From NCBI GenBank assembly GCA_002419295.1, contig DIFW01000005.1, positions 1 to 55,598 on the forward strand: 55,598 nt of DNA, in the 5' to 3' direction. The position numbers were made by a program, and so were the translations under genes. The notes below the pieces were generated by a model. The model made no database searches. It worked only from the letters and a program-made list of their open reading frames with translations, and was not told the origin of the DNA. Below, in pieces: positions 1 through 8,827 of this stretch (position 1 is the stretch's first letter; every line of letters begins with the position of its first letter). This stretch comes from Patescibacteria group bacterium UBA5738 (GTDB taxonomy: Bacteria > Patescibacteriota > Minisyncoccia > Minisyncoccales > UBA5738).

Positions 1-2
1 AA

Positions 3-593
3 GTTATTGAGGCCGCCAAGACCAAGCCTTATGGTTTTCAGGCGTTTTATCCATCGCCCAAGATCGGCGGACATTGCATTCCGCTGGATCCTTTCTATTT
101 GTCGTGGAAAGCCAAAGAATATAATTTCTGGGCTCATTTCATTGAATTGGCGGGAGAGATCAACGAGCAAATGCCTCATTATATGGTTACATCGATAATT
201 ACCAATCTTAATCGCCGGGGAAAATCGATAAACGGATCAAAAATATTGGTTTGGGGGGTTGCTTATAAAAAAGATATCAATGATCCGCGGGAAGGGGCGG
301 CATATGATGTGATTCCCAATTTAATAAGGAAGGGCGCACAAGTCGACTATTTCGATTCGCTCATTCCCGAACTTATCATACCGGCGGGAAATTACATGCT
401 CAAAAATCGCGAACCGCTGGTTATGCATTCGATTATTAACGGATTGGAAGCGGTGAAAAATTATGACGCCGTAGTCATACTTGCCGCCAATTCCGGTTTT
501 GATTATGAAAAACTTGCGGACAACGCTTTGCTTGTTATCGATACTCGCAATGCCGTCAAAAGCAGGATTCATAAAAATGTATTTCGTTTCTAA
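3..593 (+). CDS. wbpA: UDP-N-acetylglucosamine 6-dehydrogenase, C-terminal part (WbpA type; truncated by window edge)
   Basis: The reading frame is open from base 3, so about the first 230 residues of a ~430-residue enzyme lie left of the window. Residues 22-30 read GGHCIPLDP, the catalytic-cysteine signature of UDP-sugar dehydrogenases (Cys25 of the fragment); the flanking FYPSPKIGGHC resembles the UDP-GlcNAc/ManNAc dehydrogenase branch. The rest is the UDP-binding C-terminal domain, with WGVAYKKDINDPREG as the conserved entry motif. By family, the enzyme oxidises UDP-GlcNAc at C6 to UDP-GlcNAcA with two NAD+. The next genes encode the following steps of the UDP-ManNAc3NAcA pathway, which favours WbpA over WecC or Ugd. 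Nine bases separate it from the next gene. Confidence 0.9.
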   Translation, partial: VIEAAKTKPYGFQAFYPSPKIGGHCIPLDPFYLSWKAKEYNFWAHFIELAGEINEQMPHYMVTSIITNLNRRGKSINGSKILVWGVAYKKDINDPREGAAYDVIPNLIRKGAQVDYFDSLIPELIIPAGNYMLKNREPLVMHSIINGLEAVKNYDAVVILAANSGFDYEKLADNALLVIDTRNAVKSRIHKNVFRF

Positions 594-602
594 AACAAAA
601 TT

Positions 603-1403
603 ATGAAATTTATCGTAATCGGCACCGGTTTTATTTTTCGCAAGCATTTGCAGGCGATCAATCAAATCGGCGGGAAAATTATTGATGTTTGCGATATCAC
701 GCACGGACGGGGGGAAGAATGGAAAAATATCGTCAAGAATCTGGACGCGGACTGCGCGGTGGTTTTAACGCCCAACTATTTGCACTATGATATTGCCAAA
801 GCCGCCAGTGACGCGGGCAAAATCGTTTTATGCGAAAAACCGCTGGCGATTAAAGCGGAACATGTTAAAGACTTGGCCCAAAGAAAAAATGTTTTCGTGG
901 TCCAGCAGCTTCGTTATCATCGCGAATATCAAAAACTCAAAAAAGAAATCACTCCGGACGGCCATTACAATATCAAAATGAATATTTCGGTCTATCGCGA
1001 TCAGTATTATTTCGATGGCTGGAAGGGGAGCATGGAAAAGTCCGGCGGCCCGTTGTTCACTATGGGGGCGCATTATTTTGAAGCGCTCTTGAATTTGTTC
1101 GGCCCCGCTCAAAAAATTTCAATGTCTTTCTTTGACGGCAAGACAGGTAAGGGGAAAATAGAAGCTAAAAATTACAATTGCGACTGGATCGTATCGGTTG
1201 GCGCCAACATCGATGAATCTTGGAAGAGGGAATTTGTCATTAACGGCGAAGCGGTAAATTTCTCGGCAAAGGAAAATTTGGCTGAGGAAAATCTCCATCG
1301 ATTCGTTTATAAAGATTTATTGGATGGAAAGGGCGTCACTCCCGAGGAAGTTTTGCCGTCCATTGAACTTATTGAAAAACTCTATGGATCCTATCATTCA
1401 TAA
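603..1403 (+). CDS. wbpB: Gfo/Idh/MocA oxidoreductase, UDP-GlcNAcA 3-dehydrogenase (WbpB/WlbA type)
   Basis: This 266-residue protein has an N-terminal Rossmann fold with a GTGFIFRKH nucleotide-binding start (residues 7-15) and the family EKP motif at residues 78-80 (CEKPLA). The C-terminal half is the alpha/beta substrate domain. WbpB/WlbA enzymes oxidise UDP-GlcNAcA at C3 using NAD+, giving the 3-keto sugar that WbpE aminates. The assignment to this sugar rests on position between WbpA- and WbpD-type genes. At 266 residues it is shorter than the usual ~315, with compact loops and no visible frame break. Its end overlaps the next gene by 20 bp, implying translational coupling. Confidence 0.85.
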   Translation: MKFIVIGTGFIFRKHLQAINQIGGKIIDVCDITHGRGEEWKNIVKNLDADCAVVLTPNYLHYDIAKAASDAGKIVLCEKPLAIKAEHVKDLAQRKNVFVVQQLRYHREYQKLKKEITPDGHYNIKMNISVYRDQYYFDGWKGSMEKSGGPLFTMGAHYFEALLNLFGPAQKISMSFFDGKTGKGKIEAKNYNCDWIVSVGANIDESWKREFVINGEAVNFSAKENLAEENLHRFVYKDLLDGKGVTPEEVLPSIELIEKLYGSYHS

Positions 1404-1968
1404 AACTGCCGAAGTTTCTCCGCAAGCAAAAATTGGCGCCGGTACGAAAATTTGGCACAATTGTCAAATTATGGCCGGAGCGCAAATTGGAAAAAATTGC
1501 ACGATTGGCCATAATTGCTTTATCGCTTCGACTGCAAAGATTGGCGATGGTGTGAAACTGGAATCAAATATTGATATTTGGGATATGGTAATTTTGGACG
1601 ATTATGTGTTTGTCGGACCATCGGTGACATTTACCAACGATTTGGTGCCGAGAGCGAGATATCCTAAATCAAAATATCCCCAATACGGCAAATGGTTGCC
1701 AACCCATGTATGTTTTGGAGCTTCATTGGGAGTTAATTCTACAATTATATGCGGCAATACGATTGGAAAATGGGCTATGGTGGGAGGCGGATCGGTAGTT
1801 ACCAATAATGTTCCTGACTATGCTTTGATTGTCGGAGTTCCAGCCAGAATTATCGGCTGGGTATGCGAATGCGGGAATAAAATCGTTTTTGAAAATAATA
1901 AAGCGATATGCGGTGTGTGTGCGCGATCTTATAAAAAAGAAGGAGAAATCGTTGCGCCACTGGCGTAA
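1384..1968 (+). CDS. wbpD: Hexapeptide-repeat N-acetyltransferase (WbpD/WlbB type) with C-terminal zinc ribbon
   Basis: A 194-residue left-handed beta-helix acyltransferase. Imperfect hexapeptides run from about residue 8 to 150 (VSPQAKIGAGTKIW, IGKNCTIGHNC), followed by the typical closing GVPARIIGW. WbpD-type enzymes N-acetylate the 3-amino group of UDP-GlcNAc3NA with acetyl-CoA. After the helix come Cys161/Cys163 (CEC) and Cys176/Cys179 (CGVC), a zinc-ribbon-like tail that the short Pseudomonas WbpD lacks. The ATG at 1384 is preferred because the first hexapeptide follows directly; an upstream alternative start would extend deep into wbpB. It overlaps wbpB by 20 bp. Confidence 0.85.
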   Translation: MDPIIHKTAEVSPQAKIGAGTKIWHNCQIMAGAQIGKNCTIGHNCFIASTAKIGDGVKLESNIDIWDMVILDDYVFVGPSVTFTNDLVPRARYPKSKYPQYGKWLPTHVCFGASLGVNSTIICGNTIGKWAMVGGGSVVTNNVPDYALIVGVPARIIGWVCECGNKIVFENNKAICGVCARSYKKEGEIVAPLA

Positions 1969-1980
1969 TTTTTTAAAATT

Positions 1981-2721
1981 ATGGAGTCTTTTGGATATTC
2001 GCAAACAATTTCTAAAGATGCTTTAATCGGCGGTAATTGCACAATAGGCAATAATGTTGTTGTGGAAAATGGAGTTACTATCGGCAGTAGTGCGTATATA
2101 GGGCATAATGTAATTATTCATAAAAATGTTGTCATCGGCGATAATGCGTACATTGACGACAATGCGGTTTTGGGAAGAAAACCTAAAACAGGTTTTTCTG
2201 TCCGTCGGAAGGTATCGCAGGAATCCGGATCGCTTACCATCGGAAATGATTGCGTGGTCGGCGTTGGCGCCATAATATACGCGGGAACCAAGATCGGCGA
2301 TAAAGGAATGATCGGAGATCTCGCTTCGATAAGGGAGGATAATGTTATTGGCGATCGTGTGGTAATCGGCAGGCTGGTAATGGTGGAGCCGCATACAAAG
2401 ATTGGGGATGGAACCAGAATCCAAACCGGTTCGCATATTACTGCCAATGCCGTCATTGGGGAAAATGTTTTTTTTGGTGATGAAGTAAGTACCGCTAACG
2501 ATAACAGTATGGGCCGAGGCAACTCGGATTGTAAGGGGCCTACGATCAAAAAAGGAGTGAGGATAGGGTCAAACGCGACTATCTTGCCCGGCATAATAAT
2601 TGGAGAAAATGCGATCGTTGCTGCGGGATCGGTAGTGACGCGTGATGTTGCCGATAAAAAAATAGTAATGGGGGTCCCGGCGCGCGTCGTAAAAGAAGTT
2701 CCCGAGAATGAATTGATATAA
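1981..2721 (+). CDS. Second hexapeptide-repeat acyltransferase
   Basis: This 246-residue protein is almost entirely left-handed beta-helix: I-G-x-N/D-type hexapeptides run from residue 10 (ISKDALIGGNCTIGNN) to about 230, ending in the cap GVPARVVKEVPENE. A loop around residues 60-80 (RKPKTGFSVRRK) breaks the helix. It sits between the WbpD- and WbpE-type genes, 12 bp after the former, so it probably acylates an amino or hydroxyl group of a sugar nucleotide in this locus. Candidates are a second 2,3-diaminosugar N-acyl group or the 4-amino sugar that the WbpM-type dehydratase at 18244 and the aminotransferase at 17103 could produce. The substrate cannot be read from sequence. Confidence 0.75.
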   Translation: MESFGYSQTISKDALIGGNCTIGNNVVVENGVTIGSSAYIGHNVIIHKNVVIGDNAYIDDNAVLGRKPKTGFSVRRKVSQESGSLTIGNDCVVGVGAIIYAGTKIGDKGMIGDLASIREDNVIGDRVVIGRLVMVEPHTKIGDGTRIQTGSHITANAVIGENVFFGDEVSTANDNSMGRGNSDCKGPTIKKGVRIGSNATILPGIIIGENAIVAAGSVVTRDVADKKIVMGVPARVVKEVPENELI

Positions 2722-2745
2722 GTTGATGGAATAATTTTTTAGAAT

Positions 2746-3873
2746 ATGCAATTTTTTGACCTTAAGGCCCAATATCAAACAATCGAGGCAGAGATTAACG
2801 CCGCGGTTTTGAACGTACTTAAAGAAGGTGTTTTTATTGGCGGTGAGGTTGTGGGGGAATTCGAAAAAAAGGTAGCTGAATTTGTTGGAGTCAAACATGC
2901 CATAACGCTTAATTCCGGTACCGATGCACTTTATCTTTCGCTCAAAGCATTAAATATTGGAGCGGGTGATGAAGTGATTACTACACCGTTCACTTTTTTT
3001 GCCACCGCTGAAGCGATCGCGGCCATTGGTGCTAAACCCGTGTTTGTCGATATTGATCCGGCAACTTTTAATATTGATGTTTCCAAGATCAAGACGGCGA
3101 TCACTAAAAACACGAAAGCTATTATGCCGGTGCATATTTTCGGCCAAATGGCGGATATGGTCGCGATTAAAAAAATTGCCCAGGAACATGATCTTAAAAT
3201 AATCGAAGATTGTGCCCAATCTATCGGGGCGGAACAGGAAATCGACGGCAAAAAAATAAAATCAGGTTCGATTGGTGATACCGGTTGTTTCTCTTTTTTC
3301 CCCACTAAAAACTTGGGTGTGTATGGTGACGGGGGAATGGTGACGACCAATGATGATGGAATTGCCGCCCGGCTCCGGATGTTAAAAACGCACGGATCTT
3401 CCCCGGAAGATAAATACAAAAATCTCATTATTGGCGTAAATTCTCGCCTAGATACGATCCAAGCCGCAATTTTGAATGTAAAGATCAAATATCTTGATAA
3501 TTGGAATCGGCAACGCGCCCATATCGCCGGTTATTATAATGAACAGCTTAAGGGTGTCGGGAATATCGCAACGCCCTTTGTGGCACCGCAAAACAACCAC
3601 ATATACCACCAATACACGATAAGAACGTCCAAACGCGACCAGATGGCTCAGGCGCTGAAACTTGCCGGTATCCCCACTATGGTTTATTATTCGATCCCGC
3701 TCCAGTTGCAACCGGCATTGGAATATTTGGGATACAAAGCCGGCGATTTTCCCGAAGCCGAACGCGCCTCCCATGAAGTTTTAAGCCTGCCAATTTATCC
3801 GGAATTGAGGCAAGGAGACCAAGATGAAGTTATTAAAGCGATAAAAGATTTTTATGAAACATCCGAAAGATAA
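2746..3873 (+). CDS. wbpE: DegT/DnrJ/EryC1/StrS sugar aminotransferase (WbpE type)
   Basis: A 375-residue PLP-dependent sugar aminotransferase. NSGTDAL at residues 56-62 is the phosphate-binding loop, EDCAQ at 154-158 carries the Asp that contacts the pyridine nitrogen, and FFPTKNLG places the Schiff-base lysine at Lys188. The length is normal for the family. WbpE transfers an amino group from glutamate to the 3-keto sugar made by WbpB, giving UDP-GlcNAc(3NH2)A. It lies 24 bp after the second acyltransferase and overlaps the epimerase gene by 20 bp, so it is in the same transcript. The family call is firm; the substrate follows from the gene set. Confidence 0.9.
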   Translation: MQFFDLKAQYQTIEAEINAAVLNVLKEGVFIGGEVVGEFEKKVAEFVGVKHAITLNSGTDALYLSLKALNIGAGDEVITTPFTFFATAEAIAAIGAKPVFVDIDPATFNIDVSKIKTAITKNTKAIMPVHIFGQMADMVAIKKIAQEHDLKIIEDCAQSIGAEQEIDGKKIKSGSIGDTGCFSFFPTKNLGVYGDGGMVTTNDDGIAARLRMLKTHGSSPEDKYKNLIIGVNSRLDTIQAAILNVKIKYLDNWNRQRAHIAGYYNEQLKGVGNIATPFVAPQNNHIYHQYTIRTSKRDQMAQALKLAGIPTMVYYSIPLQLQPALEYLGYKAGDFPEAERASHEVLSLPIYPELRQGDQDEVIKAIKDFYETSER

Positions 3874-4951
3874 AATTATTAAAGTGATGATTGTTGCGGG
3901 GGCGCGGCCGAATTTTGTGAAAATCGCGCCTCTTTTTTGTGAATTCAAGAGGCATCCCGAAATAAAACCGATATTGGTTCATACTGGCCAGCACTATGAT
4001 TTTGAAATGTCGCAAGTTTTTTTTCAGGATTTGGATATTCCCAAGCCGGATTATGATTTGGGGGTTGCGGCCGGAACTCATGGCGCGCAAACCGGTCAAA
4101 CAATGATCAAATTGGAGGAAGTGGTTCAAAAAACAAATCCGGATATTGTTGTGGTCGTTGGTGATGTTAATTCCACTGTCGCCGCCGCTTTAGTTGCTTC
4201 CAAACTGCATATTCCGGTCGCTCATATTGAAGCGGGATTACGCAGTTTTGATAAAACCATGCCCGAAGAGATTAATAGGGTGCTAACCGACCATATCTCC
4301 GATATTTTGTTTTGCCCCACAAAAACCGCTGTCATCAATTTAAAAAAAGAAGGTATTATAAAAGGGGTGTATAATACCGGAGATATTATGTTTGATATTT
4401 TAAGAATGAAAGCGGGCAATCGAATTTCGGAAACATTGAATGAATTGGGAATAAAGCCAAAAGATTATTTTTTGCTGACCATCCATCGTGCCGCAAACAC
4501 CGATAATGAAAAAAATTTAAAAAGGATTGTCGATGCCATTGTGGAGATGAAAGAAAATATCATTTTTCCTGTTCACCCAAGAACCAAGGCAAAATTGGAA
4601 AATTTTGGTTTGGCAAAAATCATCCTTGGCAAAGATAATATCAAGATTATTCAGCCAGTGGGCTATCTGGAAATGCTGTCGCTGGAGAAAAACGCCAAAA
4701 AAATTTTGACTGACAGCGGCGGAGTTCAAAAAGAAGCGTTTTGGTTTGGGGTGCCTTGCATCACATTGCGCGAAGAAACCGAGTGGACGGAAACCCTCAA
4801 TGGAGGTTGGAATATCCTGGCTGGAACCAACAAAACAAAAATACGAAATGCGGTTTTGCAACCGGTCAAGAGTTGCGAAAGAGGTGATTATTATGGGAAC
4901 GGCCATGCGGCAAAAAAAATTGTTGCCGGACTTATCCGAAAAATAAAATGA
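3854..4951 (+). CDS. wbpI: UDP-N-acetylglucosamine 2-epimerase family (WbpI type)
   Basis: A 365-residue member of the non-hydrolysing UDP-GlcNAc 2-epimerase family. The N-terminus carries GARPNFVKIAP and VHTGQHYD, the middle HIEAGLRSFD and PEEINR, and the UDP-binding C-terminal domain TDSGGVQKEA and REETEWTE, all family hallmarks. WecB uses UDP-GlcNAc, but beside WbpA/B/D/E genes the WbpI role is likely: C2 epimerisation of UDP-2,3-diacetamido-glucuronate to the manno-configured donor. It starts inside the 3' end of wbpE and its TGA overlaps the ATG of the flippase gene. Confidence 0.9.
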   Translation: MKHPKDKIIKVMIVAGARPNFVKIAPLFCEFKRHPEIKPILVHTGQHYDFEMSQVFFQDLDIPKPDYDLGVAAGTHGAQTGQTMIKLEEVVQKTNPDIVVVVGDVNSTVAAALVASKLHIPVAHIEAGLRSFDKTMPEEINRVLTDHISDILFCPTKTAVINLKKEGIIKGVYNTGDIMFDILRMKAGNRISETLNELGIKPKDYFLLTIHRAANTDNEKNLKRIVDAIVEMKENIIFPVHPRTKAKLENFGLAKIILGKDNIKIIQPVGYLEMLSLEKNAKKILTDSGGVQKEAFWFGVPCITLREETEWTETLNGGWNILAGTNKTKIRNAVLQPVKSCERGDYYGNGHAAKKIVAGLIRKIK

Positions 4952-6414
4952 GAGTATCTCCATTTTGCAAAAGTCTTTTTTTAACTTTTATCACCGAGGG
5001 TGCGGTATTGGTTTCATTTTTTTTGTTTTACAAAATGATTGCCGCCAACTTTGGTCCGGAGGGCGTGGGGGAGTATTCACTGGTCAAGCGGTCGTCGGGT
5101 ATGATTCTGACGCTTTTACTTTTAGGATTGGGGGTTGGTTTGCCGCGCTACATCGCCATGGCATCGGAGCGGAGTGTCAAGATAGCCTATTTTAGGGTCG
5201 GGGCTGCGATCGCGGCATTGTTCGCGTTTGCTTTTCTTTTTGCCGCCAATTTGCTAAAAGGCGATTTTGCGATTTTGTTTTTTGGTTCTGTGAAGTATGA
5301 TTATTTGGTATTGCCGGTTTCCCTGTATATCGCCGGATTGTTATTGCATTCATTGGTTTATTCATATTTCAGAGGGAGTCTTGAGGCCGGGAAGTTTAAC
5401 TCTTTGCAGATAATTAATCTTGCGATAATCCCTGTTGCCGTTATTTTTTTTACCGCGGGTGTCCGGATGGAAACATTGATCGTCGCGATAGGCATAGCTA
5501 TGTTGGTTTGCGTTATTTTTTTTATATTATTTTTTATTAAAGGAATTTTTTCAGACAAGCGGGGTGCCAACATTGGTACTTACAGGGAGTTGTTCGCGTA
5601 TTCAATACCTAGATGCATCGGTGATTTTTTATACGGAATACTTTTAGCGCTCGGGCCGATATTGGCTGTCCATATTTCTTCGGTTGGCGATGCGGGTTAT
5701 TTTTCGATTGGACAAAGCCTGCTTATCTCTTTGGGATCTGTTATCGGACCATTAGGGTTGGTTCTTCTTCCGAAAGTAAGCAGTTTGGTCGCGGAAGGAA
5801 AGAATGAGATTATTACGGATAATCTCTCGGATTTTGTGGGCGCGATCATCCAATGTTCAATGTTTATATGCGTTCAGATGATAATTTTCGCGGATATTAT
5901 TATCTTGTATTGGCTGGGGGGGGGATTCTTGGACGCGGTTGCCAGCGTTCGCATCATATTAACCGCGGTTGTTTTTTACGCTTTCTATAATTCTACGGTA
6001 AGTATTTTGAATGCATCCAGAGTTAAACCGTTGGATATGATTAATGTTTCCATCGGTCTGGCGACATTTTTGTTGGCTTTTGGATTATTGAATATTTTTA
6101 AATTATTCAGTCCGATAATTGAATTAAGCATTGCGTTCGCGATTTCCGTTTGGGTGATGGGTTTGCGCGCTTATGTATTATTGCGCTCTCTATATCGCTG
6201 GCCGGCAAAAAAAGACGCCAATTATTTTTTAATTGCTTTGATATTGAATGGATTATTCGCTATTGTTGCATTATATGTTAAACCTGTATTGCATGGCGCT
6301 TTGTACGGATTGGCAGTTTTTGAATTATTGGCCGGAACATTTTATTTGTTTGTGCTGTGGGCTATTGGCGCTAAATGGATTCGGCAGGGGATCGTTTATT
6401 TTGGGAATCGATAG
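4948..6414 (+). CDS. wzx: Polysaccharide flippase (Wzx-like, MOP superfamily)
   Basis: A 488-residue integral membrane protein with about 12-14 hydrophobic segments spread evenly along its length, the pattern of Wzx/RfbX flippases. The early part (NFGPEGVGEYSLVKR, residues 30-44) resembles the MOP family region after the first helix. By family it would move undecaprenyl-diphosphate-linked repeat units to the outer face of the membrane. The start ATG overlaps the epimerase stop as ATGA, and the polymerase-like gene follows after 9 bp. Sequence alone cannot identify the oligosaccharide carried. Confidence 0.8.
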   Translation: MRVSPFCKSLFLTFITEGAVLVSFFLFYKMIAANFGPEGVGEYSLVKRSSGMILTLLLLGLGVGLPRYIAMASERSVKIAYFRVGAAIAALFAFAFLFAANLLKGDFAILFFGSVKYDYLVLPVSLYIAGLLLHSLVYSYFRGSLEAGKFNSLQIINLAIIPVAVIFFTAGVRMETLIVAIGIAMLVCVIFFILFFIKGIFSDKRGANIGTYRELFAYSIPRCIGDFLYGILLALGPILAVHISSVGDAGYFSIGQSLLISLGSVIGPLGLVLLPKVSSLVAEGKNEIITDNLSDFVGAIIQCSMFICVQMIIFADIIILYWLGGGFLDAVASVRIILTAVVFYAFYNSTVSILNASRVKPLDMINVSIGLATFLLAFGLLNIFKLFSPIIELSIAFAISVWVMGLRAYVLLRSLYRWPAKKDANYFLIALILNGLFAIVALYVKPVLHGALYGLAVFELLAGTFYLFVLWAIGAKWIRQGIVYFGNR

Positions 6415-6423
6415 GCAAATTTT

Positions 6424-7704
6424 ATGAAATCATTAATTAAGATTAAAAAAATTACGCTTTACGCGCTCGCGGCGGTGTTTATTGTTAAGATGGCGATTGA
6501 CGCCTCTTATATTTTTCTTGCCGCTGTTATTGGAGATTATATACGGCTTAAGGAGATTAATTTTAATTTGTTAAAGCTGATCGAATCTTATGTTCTCCTT
6601 GCGTCAATTTTTGTTTTTCTTCCCAAGGTTCCCGGACGGCTTTCCAATATTATTCTCTGGCTACTTTTTATCCTTTCATATATTCCTATGCTTACGCTGT
6701 ATGCCTTTATGGATAAGCCGCGGACTTATATGTACGGCGTAACTTTTTTCTGGGGGTTATTGCTTTTGGCGCGATTAATTATTCCGAGGTTGGCCGTCCG
6801 CGCAATCAATAAAATCCAGTCGCGGCTAATTCGAACCGCTCTGTTTTCAATTTTTAGCGCTATAATGGTTGGGTTGATAGCTTCATATATTGGATTTTCA
6901 ATAAATATTGATTTTGAAAAAGTTTATAATATCAGAGCGGAATTCGTAAAAGCCAATATCCCTCTTGGCGGGTATTTGATCAATTGGTTTGCGTATATTG
7001 TCAACCCTTTGTTTTTTGCTGTTTTTTTAAATAGAAAAAATTGGTTGGCGGTTATATTTATATGTTTGACCCAATTTATGGTTTTTTCAGCGACCGGTAA
7101 TAAAGCCTATTTCTTCGCCTTGCCATTTGTCGTGACTCTAATGTGGGTGGCGAAAAGAAAAAATCCGTTAGCATGGATTGCGGCCGGGACAACCGGCATG
7201 ATTTTTGCCGGAATTTTTTCTTTCTACCTTTTTGGAAATTCGTGGCCGTATTTTTTATTCAATAGAAGAGTGATGTTTGTTCCCGCTCAGCTGTCTTTCT
7301 TGTATTACGATTATTTTTCCAAAGAAGATCCTTTGATGCTTTCCCCTCATCGGTTCTTTGGCAGTCTGACCGAATACCCCTACGCGCTTGATCCTCCGCA
7401 TCTTATTGGTGCGGTATATTTTCAGCGCCCGGATTGTAATGCTACGAATGGTATCTACGCGGACGCCTATATGAATTTTCATATTTTCGGTTTTTTAATA
7501 TGGGGATTGATTTTGGCTATAATTCTAAGCATTATTGATAGTTTTTCCAAAAACAAGGATAAAAAAATTGTTTGCGCGGCGATTGCTATGCCCGTGATCA
7601 CGATTATTGAAGCACCATTGCTTACCGCCATGGTAACGCACGGGGTTTTGTTGTCGCTGGGATTGCTTTATCTTTTGCCCAAGGAAACTAAACAACAGCC
7701 ATGA
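6424..7704 (+). CDS. Multispanning membrane protein, putative Wzy-type repeat-unit polymerase
   Basis: A 426-residue protein with roughly 10-12 predicted membrane segments and a large extramembrane loop between about residues 290 and 350 (YYDYFSKEDPLML to FQRPDCNATNG), the usual layout of O-antigen polymerases. Wzy proteins are too divergent for a motif-based call, so the assignment rests on topology and position between flippase and glycosyltransferase. It would polymerise lipid-linked repeat units outside the membrane. The stop overlaps the next ATG by 4 bp. A second Wzy_C/ligase-type protein is encoded at 20915, so division of labour is open. Confidence 0.6.
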   Translation: MKSLIKIKKITLYALAAVFIVKMAIDASYIFLAAVIGDYIRLKEINFNLLKLIESYVLLASIFVFLPKVPGRLSNIILWLLFILSYIPMLTLYAFMDKPRTYMYGVTFFWGLLLLARLIIPRLAVRAINKIQSRLIRTALFSIFSAIMVGLIASYIGFSINIDFEKVYNIRAEFVKANIPLGGYLINWFAYIVNPLFFAVFLNRKNWLAVIFICLTQFMVFSATGNKAYFFALPFVVTLMWVAKRKNPLAWIAAGTTGMIFAGIFSFYLFGNSWPYFLFNRRVMFVPAQLSFLYYDYFSKEDPLMLSPHRFFGSLTEYPYALDPPHLIGAVYFQRPDCNATNGIYADAYMNFHIFGFLIWGLILAIILSIIDSFSKNKDKKIVCAAIAMPVITIIEAPLLTAMVTHGVLLSLGLLYLLPKETKQQP

Positions 7705-8813
7705 TTAAAAAAATTTGCGTTATTACTTCGGCGCATACGCCATTTGATGTCCGTATTTTTCATAAAGAAATTAAAACCCTTCAAAGCGCTGGTTATAAGA
7801 TTTCAATAATTGCTCAATACAGCAAAAGCGGGCGGGAGGAGGGTATGGATATTATTGCGATACCGTCGGCAACATCGCGCGCAAACAGATTTTTTTCGAT
7901 AATGCCGCGCATGTGTGTTGCCGCATTCAGACAAAAGGCCGATGCTTATCATTTTCATGATCCTGATCTCATTGTGGTCGGATTTCTTCTTAAGTTATTT
8001 ACCCGTTCCAAGGTTATTTACGATGTCCATGAAGATGTGCCTCGGCAAATATTATCAAAATATTGGATTCCCGTTCCCGCGAGAAAGCCAATGGCATTTA
8101 TCTTTAATTTTATCGAGAAAAATATTGCAAAGATGTTTGATGCGGTGGTTGCCGCGACTCCATCAATCGCCAATTGTTTTAAAGGCAAGGCATTATGCGT
8201 GGCAAACTATCCGTTATTGTCCTATTTCAAACCGGTTATGGATGCGGATAAAAAAGCTCGCTCATCTGTGTTCACGGCGATATATGCGGGAGCTTTGGAA
8301 AGGATCCGGGGAATTGAGGAAATTATAAATGCTCTGGCTCTTATCGGTCCGGAATATCCGATAAAACTTAAATTGGCCGGAAAATTCTCGGAGTCTGCTT
8401 TTTTTCAGGAGTTAGCAGCAATGCCGGGATGGGTTAAGGTAGAATTTTTGGGTTATATGCCTCTTGCTAAAACCTATGAAGAATTGGCGCAAGCCGATGT
8501 CGGTATGGTTACTTTTCTGCCGGAGCCAAATCATATTGATGCACAGCCAAACAAGATGTTTGAATATATGGCCGCGGGACTGCCGATGATTGCATCCGAT
8601 TTTCCCCTGTGGAAAAAAATAATCGAAGGCGGAAAATGCGGTATATGCGTCAATCCTTTAAATCCGGAAAAAATTGCTGGCGCGTTGGAATTTCTTGCTC
8701 GTAGCCATGGAGAAGCCGAAAAGATGGGTCGGAGGGGTAGAAAGCTGGTTCAAGAGGTGTATAATTGGGAAAGCGAAGGCAGGAAGCTTTTGGCGATGTA
8801 TAAGAGCCTGTAA
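7701..8813 (+). CDS. Glycosyltransferase family 4-like (GT-B)
   Basis: A 370-residue GT-B glycosyltransferase. The N-terminal domain has the glycine-poor opening ITSAHTPFDVRIFHKE and the HFHDPDLIVV strand-helix. The C-terminal domain has the nucleotide-sugar site EYMAAGLPMIAS (E-x7-E-like region, near residue 290) and a TLVQEVYNW-like closing helix common to GT4 proteins. It probably adds one sugar to the lipid-linked repeat unit on the cytoplasmic face. It starts at an ATGA overlap with the polymerase gene. Donor and acceptor cannot be deduced. Confidence 0.85.
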   Translation: MIKKICVITSAHTPFDVRIFHKEIKTLQSAGYKISIIAQYSKSGREEGMDIIAIPSATSRANRFFSIMPRMCVAAFRQKADAYHFHDPDLIVVGFLLKLFTRSKVIYDVHEDVPRQILSKYWIPVPARKPMAFIFNFIEKNIAKMFDAVVAATPSIANCFKGKALCVANYPLLSYFKPVMDADKKARSSVFTAIYAGALERIRGIEEIINALALIGPEYPIKLKLAGKFSESAFFQELAAMPGWVKVEFLGYMPLAKTYEELAQADVGMVTFLPEPNHIDAQPNKMFEYMAAGLPMIASDFPLWKKIIEGGKCGICVNPLNPEKIAGALEFLARSHGEAEKMGRRGRKLVQEVYNWESEGRKLLAMYKSL

Positions 8814-8827
8814 TTTATATTTGAAAT

